From positions 1 to 18,513 of the forward strand of contig JAEWJH010000103.1 of assembly GCA_023386635.1 (NCBI GenBank): DNA of 18,513 nucleotides, written 5' to 3'. Both the position numbers and the translations under genes were made by a program. Under the pieces are notes generated by a model. The model did no database searches and was not told the origin of the DNA. It saw only the letters and a program-made list of their open reading frames with translations. The DNA comes from Pseudomonadota bacterium. GTDB lineage: Bacteria; Pseudomonadota; Alphaproteobacteria; Rhizobiales; Xanthobacteraceae. This document shows, piece by piece, positions 6,159 through 13,230 of the stretch (its first letter is position 1; each line of letters opens with the position of its first letter).

Positions 6159-7483
6159 TGACGGTAGCCGTGCGACCGGTCCGGGCGGTGAAGACGGCAG
6201 CGGAAACCGCGCTGGCCGATACCTATGCCGCGGCCAAGGCGTCGCTGCCGGGGATGCCGGCGGCGCGCGAACAGGCGTTCCGAAGGTTCGAGGCGCAGGG
6301 CCTGCCGCATCGCCGCGTCGAGGCGTGGAAATATACCGATCTGCGCGCGCTGATGCGCGACGCGAAGCCGCTGGCTGCCCCGCCCGGTGCCGATGCCAAA
6401 GCGAATGCGAAACAAGCAGGCGCGATCTTCGCGTCGGTCGAGGCGCGCCGGCTGGTGTTCGTCGATGGCGCGTTCGTGCCGGAACTGTCCGATCTCTCCG
6501 CCGAGGCGGGTCTGACGATTGTGCCGATGGCGCAGGCGCTCGCGACCGGCGATGCGCTGGTCTCGGCGCATGTGGGCCAGGTTCTCGATGTCGATGACCC
6601 TGCGGTCGCGCTCAACACCGCGCTGATGGGCGACGGCATCGTCATCAAGGTCGCGGCCGGCACGACCGTGGCGCGGCCGGTGATGATCGTGTTCGCGCAT
6701 TCCGGCGAGCGTCCGGTGTCGGTGTTCACCCGTTCGCTCGTCGTGGTCGAGCCGATGGCCAAGCTGACGCTGGTGGAAACCCATGAAGGCGCGGCGGACG
6801 ACCAGATCAACGCGGTAATGGAATTGATCGTCGGCGACGACGCTCATGTGGATCATCTCAAGCTCACGACCAACCGCAAGGGCGCGCTGCAGATCGCGAC
6901 CTTGATCGCGTCGATCGGCGCGCGGGCTACGTTCAACGACCTCACCGGTGCGACCGGCGGCTCGGTCACGCGCAATCAGATCTTCGCGCGGCTCACCGGC
7001 GAAAACGCGGTGTGCCATTTCAGCGGCGCCAATCTGCTGCAGGGTCATCAGCACGTCGACACCACGCTGGTGGTGGAGCATGTGCGGCCGGGCTGCGAGA
7101 GCCGCGAGCTTTACAAGTCGGTGCTCGACGGCGAGAGCCGAGGCGTGTTCCAGGGCCGCATCACCGTGCAGGCCGAAGCGCAGAAGACCGACGCGCGCAT
7201 GGCCACTCACGCGCTGCTGCTGTCGGAGAATGCGGAAGCCGACGCCAAGCCGGAACTGGAGATTTTCGCCGACGACGTTCAGTGCGGTCACGGTGCGACC
7301 GCCGGCGCGCTCGACGACGATCTGCTGTTCTATCTCAAGGCGCGCGGCATCCCGCCGAAGGAAGCGGAAGCGCTGATGATTACCGCCTTTGTCGGCGAGG
7401 TGATCGAGCGCGTCGCGCATGATGGCCTGCGCGACAGCCTGCTGGCCGCCGCCGATGGGTGGTTGAAGGCGAGGGGTGCGTGA
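6158..7483 (+). CDS. sufD: Fe-S cluster assembly protein SufD
   Basis: SufD pairs with SufB in the SufBC2D scaffold and helps acquire iron. The protein is 441 residues. The N-terminal alpha-helical region contains RRVEAWKYTDLR (about 52-63), a standard SufD signature. The middle is the beta-helix, and the C-terminal core has DVQCGHGATAG with Cys376 and His378; His378 corresponds to the iron/cluster-site His360 of E. coli SufD. The C-terminal LLFYLKARGIPPKEAEALMI segment contacts SufC. The start is ATG 6158 in a TGATG overlap with the sufC stop; GTG at 6155 is the only nearby alternative. Its own stop makes the same overlap with sufS, so sufC, sufD and sufS are likely translationally coupled. 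Confidence 0.95.
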   Translation: MTVAVRPVRAVKTAAETALADTYAAAKASLPGMPAAREQAFRRFEAQGLPHRRVEAWKYTDLRALMRDAKPLAAPPGADAKANAKQAGAIFASVEARRLVFVDGAFVPELSDLSAEAGLTIVPMAQALATGDALVSAHVGQVLDVDDPAVALNTALMGDGIVIKVAAGTTVARPVMIVFAHSGERPVSVFTRSLVVVEPMAKLTLVETHEGAADDQINAVMELIVGDDAHVDHLKLTTNRKGALQIATLIASIGARATFNDLTGATGGSVTRNQIFARLTGENAVCHFSGANLLQGHQHVDTTLVVEHVRPGCESRELYKSVLDGESRGVFQGRITVQAEAQKTDARMATHALLLSENAEADAKPELEIFADDVQCGHGATAGALDDDLLFYLKARGIPPKEAEALMITAFVGEVIERVAHDGLRDSLLAAADGWLKARGA

Positions 7484-8724
7484 TGCATCCGGCCGTCAGC
7501 AACGGCGCTTATGACGTCGAGCGCATCCGCGCGGATTTTCCGGCGCTGGCGCTGCAGGTCTACGGCAAGCCGCTCGTCTATCTCGACAACGCCGCCTCGG
7601 CGCAGAAGCCGCAGACGGTGCTCGACCGCATCCAGAAGGCGTATGTGTCGGAATACGCCAACGTGCATCGCGGCCTTCATTTTCTCGCCAACGAGGCGAC
7701 CGAGGCTTATGAGGGCGCGCGCGAGACCGTGCGCGCGTTCCTCAATGCGCCGCGCAAGGAAGAGATCATCTTCACCCGCAACGCCACCGAGGCGCTGAAC
7801 CTCGTCGCGGCGACTTTCGGCCGCGAGCGGCTCAAGGCGGGCGATGAGGTGGTGCTGTCGATCATGGAGCACCACTCCAACATCGTGCCGTGGCATTTCC
7901 TTCGCGAGCGGCAGGGCGCGGTGATCAAATGGGCGCCGGTCGACGACGACGGCAATTTCCTGCTCGACGAATTCGAGAAGCTGCTGACGCCGCGCACCAG
8001 GATGGTCGCGATCACGCAGATGTCGAACGCGCTCGGCACCATCGTCCCGGTCAAGGACGTGGTGCGGATCGCGCATGCGCGCGGCATCCCGGTGCTGGTC
8101 GACGGCAGTCAGGCGGCGGTGCATCTCGACGTCGACGTGCAGGACATCGGTTGCGACTTCTATGTCTTCACCGGCCACAAGGTGTACGGCCCGACCGGCA
8201 TCGGCGTGCTGTGGGGTCGTTACGATCTGCTCGCGGCGATGCCGCCGTTCAACGGCGGCGGCGAAATGATCCACGAGGTCTATGAGGACCGTGTGACGTA
8301 TGGCGAGCCGCCGCATCGGTTCGAGGCCGGCACGCCGCCGATCGTGCAGGCGATCGGGCTCGGCGCCGCCATCGACTATATGAATTCGGTCGGCAAGGCG
8401 CGTATCCGCGCGCATGAAGACGCTCTGGTGCGCTACGCCCATGAGCGGCTGCGCGAAATCAATTCGCTGCGGGTCGTCGGGCAGGCGCGCGACAAGGGCG
8501 CGATCGTCTCGTTCGGGATGAAGGGTGCGCATCCGCATGACGTGGCGACGGTGATCGATCGGTCCGGCGTCGCCGTGCGGGCCGGAACCCATTGCACCAT
8601 GCCGCTGCTCAACCGGTTAGGCCTGACCGCGACTTGCCGCGCCTCATTTGCGATGTACAACACCAAAGCCGAGGTCGATGCGCTCGTCGCGTCGCTGCGC
8701 AAAGCGCAAGAGTTCTTCGGTTGA
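7483..8724 (+). CDS. sufS: Cysteine desulfurase SufS (group II)
   Basis: SufS takes sulfur from cysteine using PLP and feeds the SufBCD scaffold. The 413-residue protein has the group II pattern: YLDNAASAQKP near the N terminus, EHHSNIVPW with His130-His131, DGSQAAVH for PLP stacking and salt bridge, Schiff-base Lys233 (FTGHKVYGPTGIG), and the persulfide Cys371 in RAGTHCTMPL, in the short rigid loop typical of SufS. The start is ATG 7483, overlapping the sufD stop (TGATG). A start at 7459 inside sufD would add eight unlikely residues. Group II enzymes usually need SufE or SufU to pull off the persulfide; neither is encoded in this window. Confidence 0.96.
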   Translation: MHPAVSNGAYDVERIRADFPALALQVYGKPLVYLDNAASAQKPQTVLDRIQKAYVSEYANVHRGLHFLANEATEAYEGARETVRAFLNAPRKEEIIFTRNATEALNLVAATFGRERLKAGDEVVLSIMEHHSNIVPWHFLRERQGAVIKWAPVDDDGNFLLDEFEKLLTPRTRMVAITQMSNALGTIVPVKDVVRIAHARGIPVLVDGSQAAVHLDVDVQDIGCDFYVFTGHKVYGPTGIGVLWGRYDLLAAMPPFNGGGEMIHEVYEDRVTYGEPPHRFEAGTPPIVQAIGLGAAIDYMNSVGKARIRAHEDALVRYAHERLREINSLRVVGQARDKGAIVSFGMKGAHPHDVATVIDRSGVAVRAGTHCTMPLLNRLGLTATCRASFAMYNTKAEVDALVASLRKAQEFFG

Positions 8725-8728
8725 GCGA

Positions 8729-8768
8729 TTTGAATGAGACCAGTGTGCAAGACCAGTGTTTGAATGAG
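8729..8768 (+). repeat. Short direct repeats between sufS and sufT
   Basis: TTTGAATGAG occurs at 8729-8738 and 8759-8768, and GACCAGTGT at 8738-8746 and 8751-8759, in the 61-bp spacer. The arrangement looks like a small local duplication with a shuffled order. No function is evident. Confidence 0.45.
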
Positions 8769-8785
8769 TGCGCAGGACGGAGATC

Positions 8786-9202
8786 ATGAGCGACGATCAT
8801 CAACCGGATCAGACCGCCGCGCCGCCGATGGCCGATCAACCCGCCGGCAGCACGGACACGGCGCCGGCGACTGCCTCGGCGCTGCCCGAGCCTGAACTGA
8901 CGCGCATGACCGACGAGGTCGTCACCGCGCTCAAGACTGTCTACGACCCGGAAATCCCGGCCGACATCTACGAGCTCGGCCTGATCTACAAGATCGACAT
9001 CGCCGACGATCGGTCGGTCAATGTCGACATGACACTGACCACGCCGAACTGCCCCGCCGCGCAGGACCTGCCGGTGATGGTGGAAAATGCGGTGGCGAGC
9101 GTCGCCGGCGTCGGCAAGGTCGGCGTCAAGGTGGTGTGGGACCCGCCATGGGACCCGAGCCGCATGTCCGACGAGGCGCGCGACATCCTCAATATGTGGT
9201 GA
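8786..9202 (+). CDS. sufT: SufT-type MIP18 (DUF59) Fe-S maturation protein
   Basis: SufT proteins have a MIP18-family (DUF59, PaaD-like) fold and help deliver or mature Fe-S clusters under high demand. The protein is 138 residues. The first ~35 residues are a Pro/Ala-rich, probably disordered tail; the rest is the domain. Key segments are VYDPEIPADIYELGLIY (about 52-68) with the family's DPE motif, LTTPNCPAA with the conserved Cys89, and VKVVWDPPWDPSRMSDEAR near the end, typical of operon-encoded SufT. The start is ATG 8786 with AGGACGGAG upstream; the GTG at 8768 is less likely. It lies 61 bp after sufS and 125 bp before sufA. Identification is strong; the precise biochemical role of SufT is still debated. 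Confidence 0.92.
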   Translation: MSDDHQPDQTAAPPMADQPAGSTDTAPATASALPEPELTRMTDEVVTALKTVYDPEIPADIYELGLIYKIDIADDRSVNVDMTLTTPNCPAAQDLPVMVENAVASVAGVGKVGVKVVWDPPWDPSRMSDEARDILNMW

Positions 9203-9327
9203 TGCGCTCAAGAGGTGGTGAGTTGCGGAATCGCTTTGCCGCGCCCACATTGGGTTGAACGGAAAGCCTTACGTTTCAAGCTGTTATCGTTCGAAACAGC
9301 GAGCGAGACACCGAGGGAGACCAAGCC

Positions 9328-9711
9328 ATGGCCACAGCGCGGCCCCGTCCGCAGGTGATGCGTCTGACCGATGCCGCCGCGGCGCGCATCAAGGACGTGA
9401 TGGCGCGGGCGACCGAGCCGGTCGAGGGCGTGCGCGTCGGCGTCAAGAACGGCGGCTGCGCCGGCATGGAATACACGATGGAATACGCCACCGCGGTCAA
9501 TCCGACAGACGAGGTGGTGGAAGACAAGGGCGTGAAGATTCTGGTCGACCCGAAGGCGATCCTGTTCCTGCTCGGCACCGAGATGGACTACCGGGTCGAC
9601 AAGCTCTCGGCGCAGTTCGTCTTCAACAACCCGAACCAGACCTCGGCCTGCGGCTGCGGTGAATCGGTTCAGCTCACGCCGGTCAGTCCGCAGGCGCTCG
9701 CATCGTCCTGA
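9328..9711 (+). CDS. sufA: A-type Fe-S carrier protein (SufA/IscA family)
   Basis: A-type carriers receive Fe-S clusters from the scaffold and pass them to apo-enzymes. The 127-residue protein has the three ligand cysteines in canonical positions: Cys44 (NGGCAGMEY) and Cys108/Cys110 (SACGCGES). Between them are the family's ILVDPKAILFLLGTEMDY and FVFNNPNQ segments. The first ~10 residues are a short basic extension. ATG 9328 follows GAGGGAGACC, a good ribosome site. This is the last gene of the operon; the 125-bp gap before it could hold an extra promoter, though I did not see a clear one. Whether it would be called SufA, IscA or ErpA elsewhere cannot be fixed from sequence; operon position favours SufA. 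Confidence 0.93.
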   Translation: MATARPRPQVMRLTDAAAARIKDVMARATEPVEGVRVGVKNGGCAGMEYTMEYATAVNPTDEVVEDKGVKILVDPKAILFLLGTEMDYRVDKLSAQFVFNNPNQTSACGCGESVQLTPVSPQALASS

Positions 9712-9713
9712 GA

Positions 9714-9734
9714 GACGGTCAGGGCAGGGCCGTC
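9714..9734. terminator. Possible bidirectional terminator hairpin between sufA and the GGDEF gene
   Basis: GACGGTC (9714-9720) and GGCCGTC (9728-9734) can form a 7-bp stem with one G-U pair around a 7-nt loop. It occupies the 21-bp gap between two convergent genes and overlaps the end of the GGDEF gene by 2 bp. There is no U-tract on either side, so the call is weak. Confidence 0.3.
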
Positions 9735-10806
9735 AGGCGACCTGCTGGGATGCCGGCTGGGTGCCGGACACTTCCGGATCGGTTTCGCAGATCACGCGAT
9801 TGCGGCCGTGGCGCTTGGCCGCGTAGAGGCAGGCGTCGGTCCGCTCGATCAGCGACTGGACCGTATCGTTCTTGTGCAGCGTGGCGATGCCGATCGAGAC
9901 CGTGACGCGGCCGAGATGCTCGCCGGTGGAGCGCTTCATCAATTCCTTGGTCATCACGGCGCGGCGGACATGGTCTCCGACCGTCAGGGCGGAACGCAGC
10001 ACGGTGTTCGGTAAGATCACGGCGAACTCCTCGCCGCCGTAACGGGCCGCGGTGTCCTGGCCCTTGACGTTCTGCTTCATCGCCATGGCGACGAGACGCA
10101 ACACCTGGTCGCCGGTGAGGTGGCCGTAATTGTCGTTGAATGACTTGAAGTGGTCGATGTCCGCCATCATCAGCGACAGCGGCTCGTTCTTGGTGTGGGC
10201 GTCGCGGATCGCGCGTTCGAGCGTGGTGTCGAACAGCTTGCGGTTGGCGAGCTGGGTCAGCGGGTCGGTCAGGCTTTCGGTGCGAACCGTTTCCAGGTTC
10301 GACTGCAGCTCGTTGATTTCCTGCTTCGAGGCGTTGAGCCGTTCCTCCAGCTTGAGGTTGGAGGCTTCCATCTCGCGCGCGCTCTGCACCAGGCTTTCGA
10401 CGATGGCGCGCAGGCTGTCGCGGTCCTTGGACTGGCCGAGCCGCTCGCTCGCGTCGGCGAGGCTTTCGCTATAGCTCGATGCCGTGCCGACCGCGGCGTC
10501 GACCATCGCCATCACCTGGTCGATCTCGTCCATCACCTTGCTGCCGACCGCATCGATACGGTCGGTGAGGCGGGTCGAGGAAATGTAGGTGTCGTAGATC
10601 TGTTCGAGATCGGCGAGCGAGATCGTGCCTTGTTCCTTCAGCATCTCGTTGATGCGCTGGTTCAGGCTCGGATTGTATCCGGTCGCGTAGACGTACCAGA
10701 CTTCGTAATTGCGCGGAGTGGCCGGCTGCTTGAGCGCTTTGATCTGCCCGAGCGCAATCTCGGCAAAGGGCAGCGTCTGTTCGTGCTCGTTGGACCGTTC
10801 GGCCAT
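9733..10806 (-). CDS. GGDEF-domain diguanylate cyclase
   Basis: The protein should make cyclic di-GMP from two GTP. It has 357 residues and no membrane segment. An N-terminal region (about 10-100) contains ALKQPATPRNYEVWYVYATG, which I know as a recurring N-terminal module of alphaproteobacterial GGDEF proteins but cannot name. A probable coiled coil follows (about 125-178). The GGDEF domain begins at SLTDPLTQLANRK (178-190), with metal/GTP segment MADIDHFKSFND (214-225), active-site GGEEF (257-261) and VSIGIA (303-308). The usual RxxD inhibitory site five residues before GGEEF reads KGQD (248-251), so product feedback may be altered. A 9-1-9 palindrome lies 13 nt before the start codon. It follows the helicase gene on the same strand after 178 bp and is convergent with sufA. 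Confidence 0.94.
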   Translation of the reverse strand: MAERSNEHEQTLPFAEIALGQIKALKQPATPRNYEVWYVYATGYNPSLNQRINEMLKEQGTISLADLEQIYDTYISSTRLTDRIDAVGSKVMDEIDQVMAMVDAAVGTASSYSESLADASERLGQSKDRDSLRAIVESLVQSAREMEASNLKLEERLNASKQEINELQSNLETVRTESLTDPLTQLANRKLFDTTLERAIRDAHTKNEPLSLMMADIDHFKSFNDNYGHLTGDQVLRLVAMAMKQNVKGQDTAARYGGEEFAVILPNTVLRSALTVGDHVRRAVMTKELMKRSTGEHLGRVTVSIGIATLHKNDTVQSLIERTDACLYAAKRHGRNRVICETDPEVSGTQPASQQVA

Positions 10807-10819
10807 CAGACTATCACCC

Positions 10820-10838
10820 GCGCTCGTCAGACGAGCGC
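10820..10838. promoter_or_regulatory. Perfect 9-1-9 palindrome upstream of the GGDEF start codon
   Basis: GCGCTCGTC-A-GACGAGCGC is a perfect inverted repeat with a one-base centre. It ends 13 nt before the GGDEF ATG, directly beyond the weak GGGTGA ribosome site. As DNA it could be an operator. As RNA it would fold into a stem of about seven pairs with a 5-nt loop next to the ribosome site. No T-run follows on either strand, so terminator function is unlikely. Confidence 0.55.
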
Positions 10839-10924
10839 AAGACTCCCCCCGAAACCCAGTGAAACCAGGTACTCCCCGCGGAGGAGGCTATTCCACAGCC
10901 GTTGACGGGAGGTTAAATCTGAAC

Positions 10925-10951
10925 CCGGCGACAGGTTATATCTATCGCCGG
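10925..10951 (-). terminator. Possible helicase 3' stem-loop
   Basis: CCGGCGA (10925-10931) and TCGCCGG (10945-10951) form a 7-bp stem with a 13-nt loop, 34 nt after the helicase stop in its reading direction. A second stem of CGCCA/TGGCG lies even closer to the stop (about 10966-10980). No U-run follows, so they may protect the 3' end and not terminate. Confidence 0.35.
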
Positions 10952-10984
10952 TTATGGGGCATCAGCGCCAAATGCTGGCGATGC

Positions 10985-12436
10985 TCAGGGCGCGCGGGCC
11001 GGAACCGGCCGCAGCAGGAAGGCCGGCATGTGCGACATGTCCGCGGGCTCGTCATTGGTCTTGTGCGCGCGGGGGGCCGATTGCGGTTTCGGCTGGTTTT
11101 TGGGCTCGGATTTGACCTCGCCCTGGGGAGCAGCTTGCGACGCAGCATGAGCTGACGGTTGCGGCGCATCGGGTGCCGCGGCCCGGTCACGACGCGGGCG
11201 GCGTTCGCTGCTGCCTTCGCGACCCTCGCGTCCCCGGCCACCGCGTCCGGCCCGGCGGCGATTGCCGCCGCGTCCGCCGGTGTCGGCAGCGCCGTCATCA
11301 TCGCCGGTGCGGACCGGCTCGCTGGCCCAGGCGATCTTCTGCCCGGTCAGCTTCTGGATCGCGTCGAGCGACTTGCTGTCCATCGGCGCAACGATGGTGA
11401 TCGCGGTGCCCAGCCGGCCGGCACGGCCGGTGCGGCCGATCCGGTGCACATAGTCGTCCGGGTGATGCGGTACGTCGAAATTGAAGACGTGGCTCACGTC
11501 GGGAATGTCGAGGCCGCGCGCGGCCACATCGGAGGCGATCAGCAGTTGCGCTTCGCCCTTGCGGAACTGATCGAGCGCGCTCGTGCGCGCGGTCTGGTCC
11601 ATGTCGCCGTGCAGCGCGACCGCGTTGAAGCCGTGCTTGACCAGCGAGCGGTGCAACTGCGCGACTTCGCTCTTGCGGTTGCAGAAGATGATCGCGTTCT
11701 TGAAGTTCTCGGCGCCGCGGATGAGGCTGCGCAGGATGTCACGCTTCTCGTGGGATTCGCGGCCCGCGGCGACGAGTTGCTGCGTGATCGTGGTCGCGGC
11801 GGTCGCGGGACGCGATACTTCGACGCGCACCGGATTGTGCAGAAACGTGTCGGCGATGCGCTGGATTTCCGAGGGCATCGTTGCGGTGAAGAACAGCGTC
11901 TGGCGCGTGAACGGCACCAGCTTGCCGATGCGCTCGATGTCGGGAATGAAGCCCATGTCGAGCATGCGGTCGGCTTCGTCGATCACCAGGAGTTCGACGC
12001 CGTTGAGCAGCAGCTTGCCGCGCTCGGAGTGGTCGAGCAGGCGGCCCGGCGTGGCGATCAGCACGTCGACGCCGCGCATCAGCTTGGCGTCCTGATCACC
12101 GAACGAAACGCCGCCGATGATCAGCGCGACGTTGAGCTTGTGGTTCTTGCCGTATTTCTCGAATTGCTCGGCGACTTGCGCCGCGAGTTCGCGCGTCGGT
12201 TCGAGGATCAGCGTGCGCGGCATGCGCGCGCGGGCGCGGCCCTTTTCGAGCAGCGTGAGCATCGGCAGCACGAAAGCGGCGGTCTTGCCGGTGCCGGTCT
12301 GAGCGATGCCGAGCACGTCGCGGTGCGCGAGAACGTGGGGGATCGCCTGATCCTGGATGGGGGTCGGGGATTTGTAGCCGGCGGCCTCAATGGCCGAGAG
12401 AACCTTGTCGGACAGGCCGAGATGGGAGAAGGACAT
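10985..12436 (-). CDS. rhlE: DEAD-box ATP-dependent RNA helicase, RhlE type
   Basis: The enzyme unwinds short RNA duplexes using ATP, in ribosome assembly, RNA decay or cold adaptation. The 483-residue protein carries the Q motif (GYKSPTPIQDQAIP), motif I AQTGTGKT (45-52), Ia PTRELAAQ, II DEAD (153-156), III TAT (184-186; SAT in most relatives), and the C-terminal lobe with SDVAARGLDIPDV and HRIGRTGR (331-338). After about residue 380 comes a low-complexity Gly/Arg-rich tail (roughly 388-418) and a Pro/Ala/Lys-rich end, likely an RNA-binding disordered extension. I chose ATG 12434-12436, starting MSFSHLGLSDKV with AGAGG upstream, over an in-frame start 33 bp earlier. RhlE fits best; other DEAD-box subfamilies are possible. 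Confidence 0.93.
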   Translation of the reverse strand: MSFSHLGLSDKVLSAIEAAGYKSPTPIQDQAIPHVLAHRDVLGIAQTGTGKTAAFVLPMLTLLEKGRARARMPRTLILEPTRELAAQVAEQFEKYGKNHKLNVALIIGGVSFGDQDAKLMRGVDVLIATPGRLLDHSERGKLLLNGVELLVIDEADRMLDMGFIPDIERIGKLVPFTRQTLFFTATMPSEIQRIADTFLHNPVRVEVSRPATAATTITQQLVAAGRESHEKRDILRSLIRGAENFKNAIIFCNRKSEVAQLHRSLVKHGFNAVALHGDMDQTARTSALDQFRKGEAQLLIASDVAARGLDIPDVSHVFNFDVPHHPDDYVHRIGRTGRAGRLGTAITIVAPMDSKSLDAIQKLTGQKIAWASEPVRTGDDDGAADTGGRGGNRRRAGRGGRGREGREGSSERRPRRDRAAAPDAPQPSAHAASQAAPQGEVKSEPKNQPKPQSAPRAHKTNDEPADMSHMPAFLLRPVPARAP

Positions 12437-12472
12437 GCAACCTCTGGGACCACGGCGTGCGCGCGACAAATG

Positions 12473-12531
12473 AAACGGTTTAAAAGGCGCGCAGGGGGGT
12501 CGCGGTCGAATCTAAGACAGTCGAACCGTTT
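12473..12531 (-). other. Long-range stem in the helicase leader
   Basis: AAACGGTT (12473-12480) and AACCGTTT (12524-12531) are perfect 8-bp inverted copies 43 bp apart. The outer arm coincides with the 5' end predicted from the promoter at 12538-12565. The leader RNA would then be closed by a stem at its very 5' end. Confidence 0.4.
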
Positions 12532-12537
12532 GACGGG

Positions 12538-12565
12538 AACATAGGGCCAACCCCGCGAAAGTCAA
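12538..12565 (-). promoter_or_regulatory. Candidate sigma70-type promoter of the helicase gene
   Basis: On the minus strand, TTGACT (12565-12560) and TATGTT (12543-12538) are separated by 16 bp. The -35 matches 5 of 6 consensus positions and the -10 matches 4 of 6. The predicted start near 12531 gives a leader of about 95 nt, long for a housekeeping gene. Confidence 0.5.
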
Positions 12566-12614
12566 TGTTCCGCAGTGCAGCAAGTGCCTTCCTTGCTTAA
12601 CGTTTCAGCATTGC

Positions 12615-12655
12615 TGGCCCGCGTTTCCGGGCTTTCGGGGCTGGTCAGCGGGCCA
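12615..12655. repeat. 8-bp inverted repeat upstream of the methyltransferase gene
   Basis: TGGCCCGC (12615-12622) and GCGGGCCA (12648-12655) are perfect inverted copies 25 bp apart, ending 20 bp before the methyltransferase ATG. It may be a leader hairpin or an operator. In this GC-rich DNA chance is a real alternative. Confidence 0.3.
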
Positions 12656-12675
12656 CAGGTGGGCACAATGCCGGC

Positions 12676-13161
12676 ATGACCGTAAAGGACAATCCGGGCG
12701 TGATCGCCCCGCCGCCGCTGATCGGCCTTGCCGTGATGCTGGGCGGCCTGCTGCTCGACTGGCTGTTGCCGGCCTATCTCCTGACTGTGCTCCTCAGTCT
12801 CGAAGACCGGCTGGTGATCGGCGCGCTGCTGTTGCTGGCCGGACTGGCGCTGGCGGTGTCCGCGCTCGGCGCGTTCCGGGCCGCCCGGACCAACCCCGAG
12901 CCATGGAAACCGAGCCGGGCGCTGGTGACCGGCGGCATTTTCCGCTGGCTGCGCAATCCCATGTATGTGGGCGGCCTGCTGATCCTTGCGGGCCTGAGCA
13001 TCGCGCTGGCGTCGGACTGGATGCTGGTGCTCACCGTCGTTGGCGGGTTGGTGATCCACTTCGGCGTGGTGCTGCGCGAGGAGCGTTATCTCACCGCGAA
13101 GTTCGGCGCCGTCTACACCGCATACCGCGATGCGGTGCCACGCTATGGCTGGCCGTTCTGA
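12676..13161 (+). CDS. ICMT/phospholipid methyltransferase-like integral membrane protein
   Basis: This 161-residue protein is a small inner-membrane methyltransferase of the isoprenylcysteine carboxyl methyltransferase (ICMT)-like superfamily, expected to use S-adenosylmethionine. Hydrophobic segments lie at about 13-40, 46-66, and 97-132 (probably a hairpin of two helices). The signature is the set RWLRNPMYVG (90-99), EERYL (135-139) and a C-terminal F-G-x-x-Y-x-x-Y cluster (143-150), which in ICMT-like enzymes form the cofactor pocket. Bacteria lack the eukaryotic prenyl-protein substrate; lipids or small isoprenoids are more plausible, but the substrate is unknown. The start is ATG 12676 with only a weak ribosome site. 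It lies 70 bp before pobA on the same strand, and a shared transcript is possible but not evident. Confidence 0.85.
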   Translation: MTVKDNPGVIAPPPLIGLAVMLGGLLLDWLLPAYLLTVLLSLEDRLVIGALLLLAGLALAVSALGAFRAARTNPEPWKPSRALVTGGIFRWLRNPMYVGGLLILAGLSIALASDWMLVLTVVGGLVIHFGVVLREERYLTAKFGAVYTAYRDAVPRYGWPF

Positions 13162-13230
13162 TAGTCGATCGTTCACTTTGCAGACGGCAAACCGCCCGCT
13201 AAGAACGTAAAAAGCGCGGGAGGACCTTCA

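Noticed and set aside
6140..8592. Two long minus-strand open frames opposite sufD and sufS
   Set aside because: Both are His/Arg/Asp-rich with no motifs, as expected of antisense frames at high third-position GC.
11159..12544. 461-codon plus-strand open frame opposite the helicase
   Set aside because: The helicase on the minus strand has every DEAD-box motif. The plus frame has no domain and reads through the helicase promoter.
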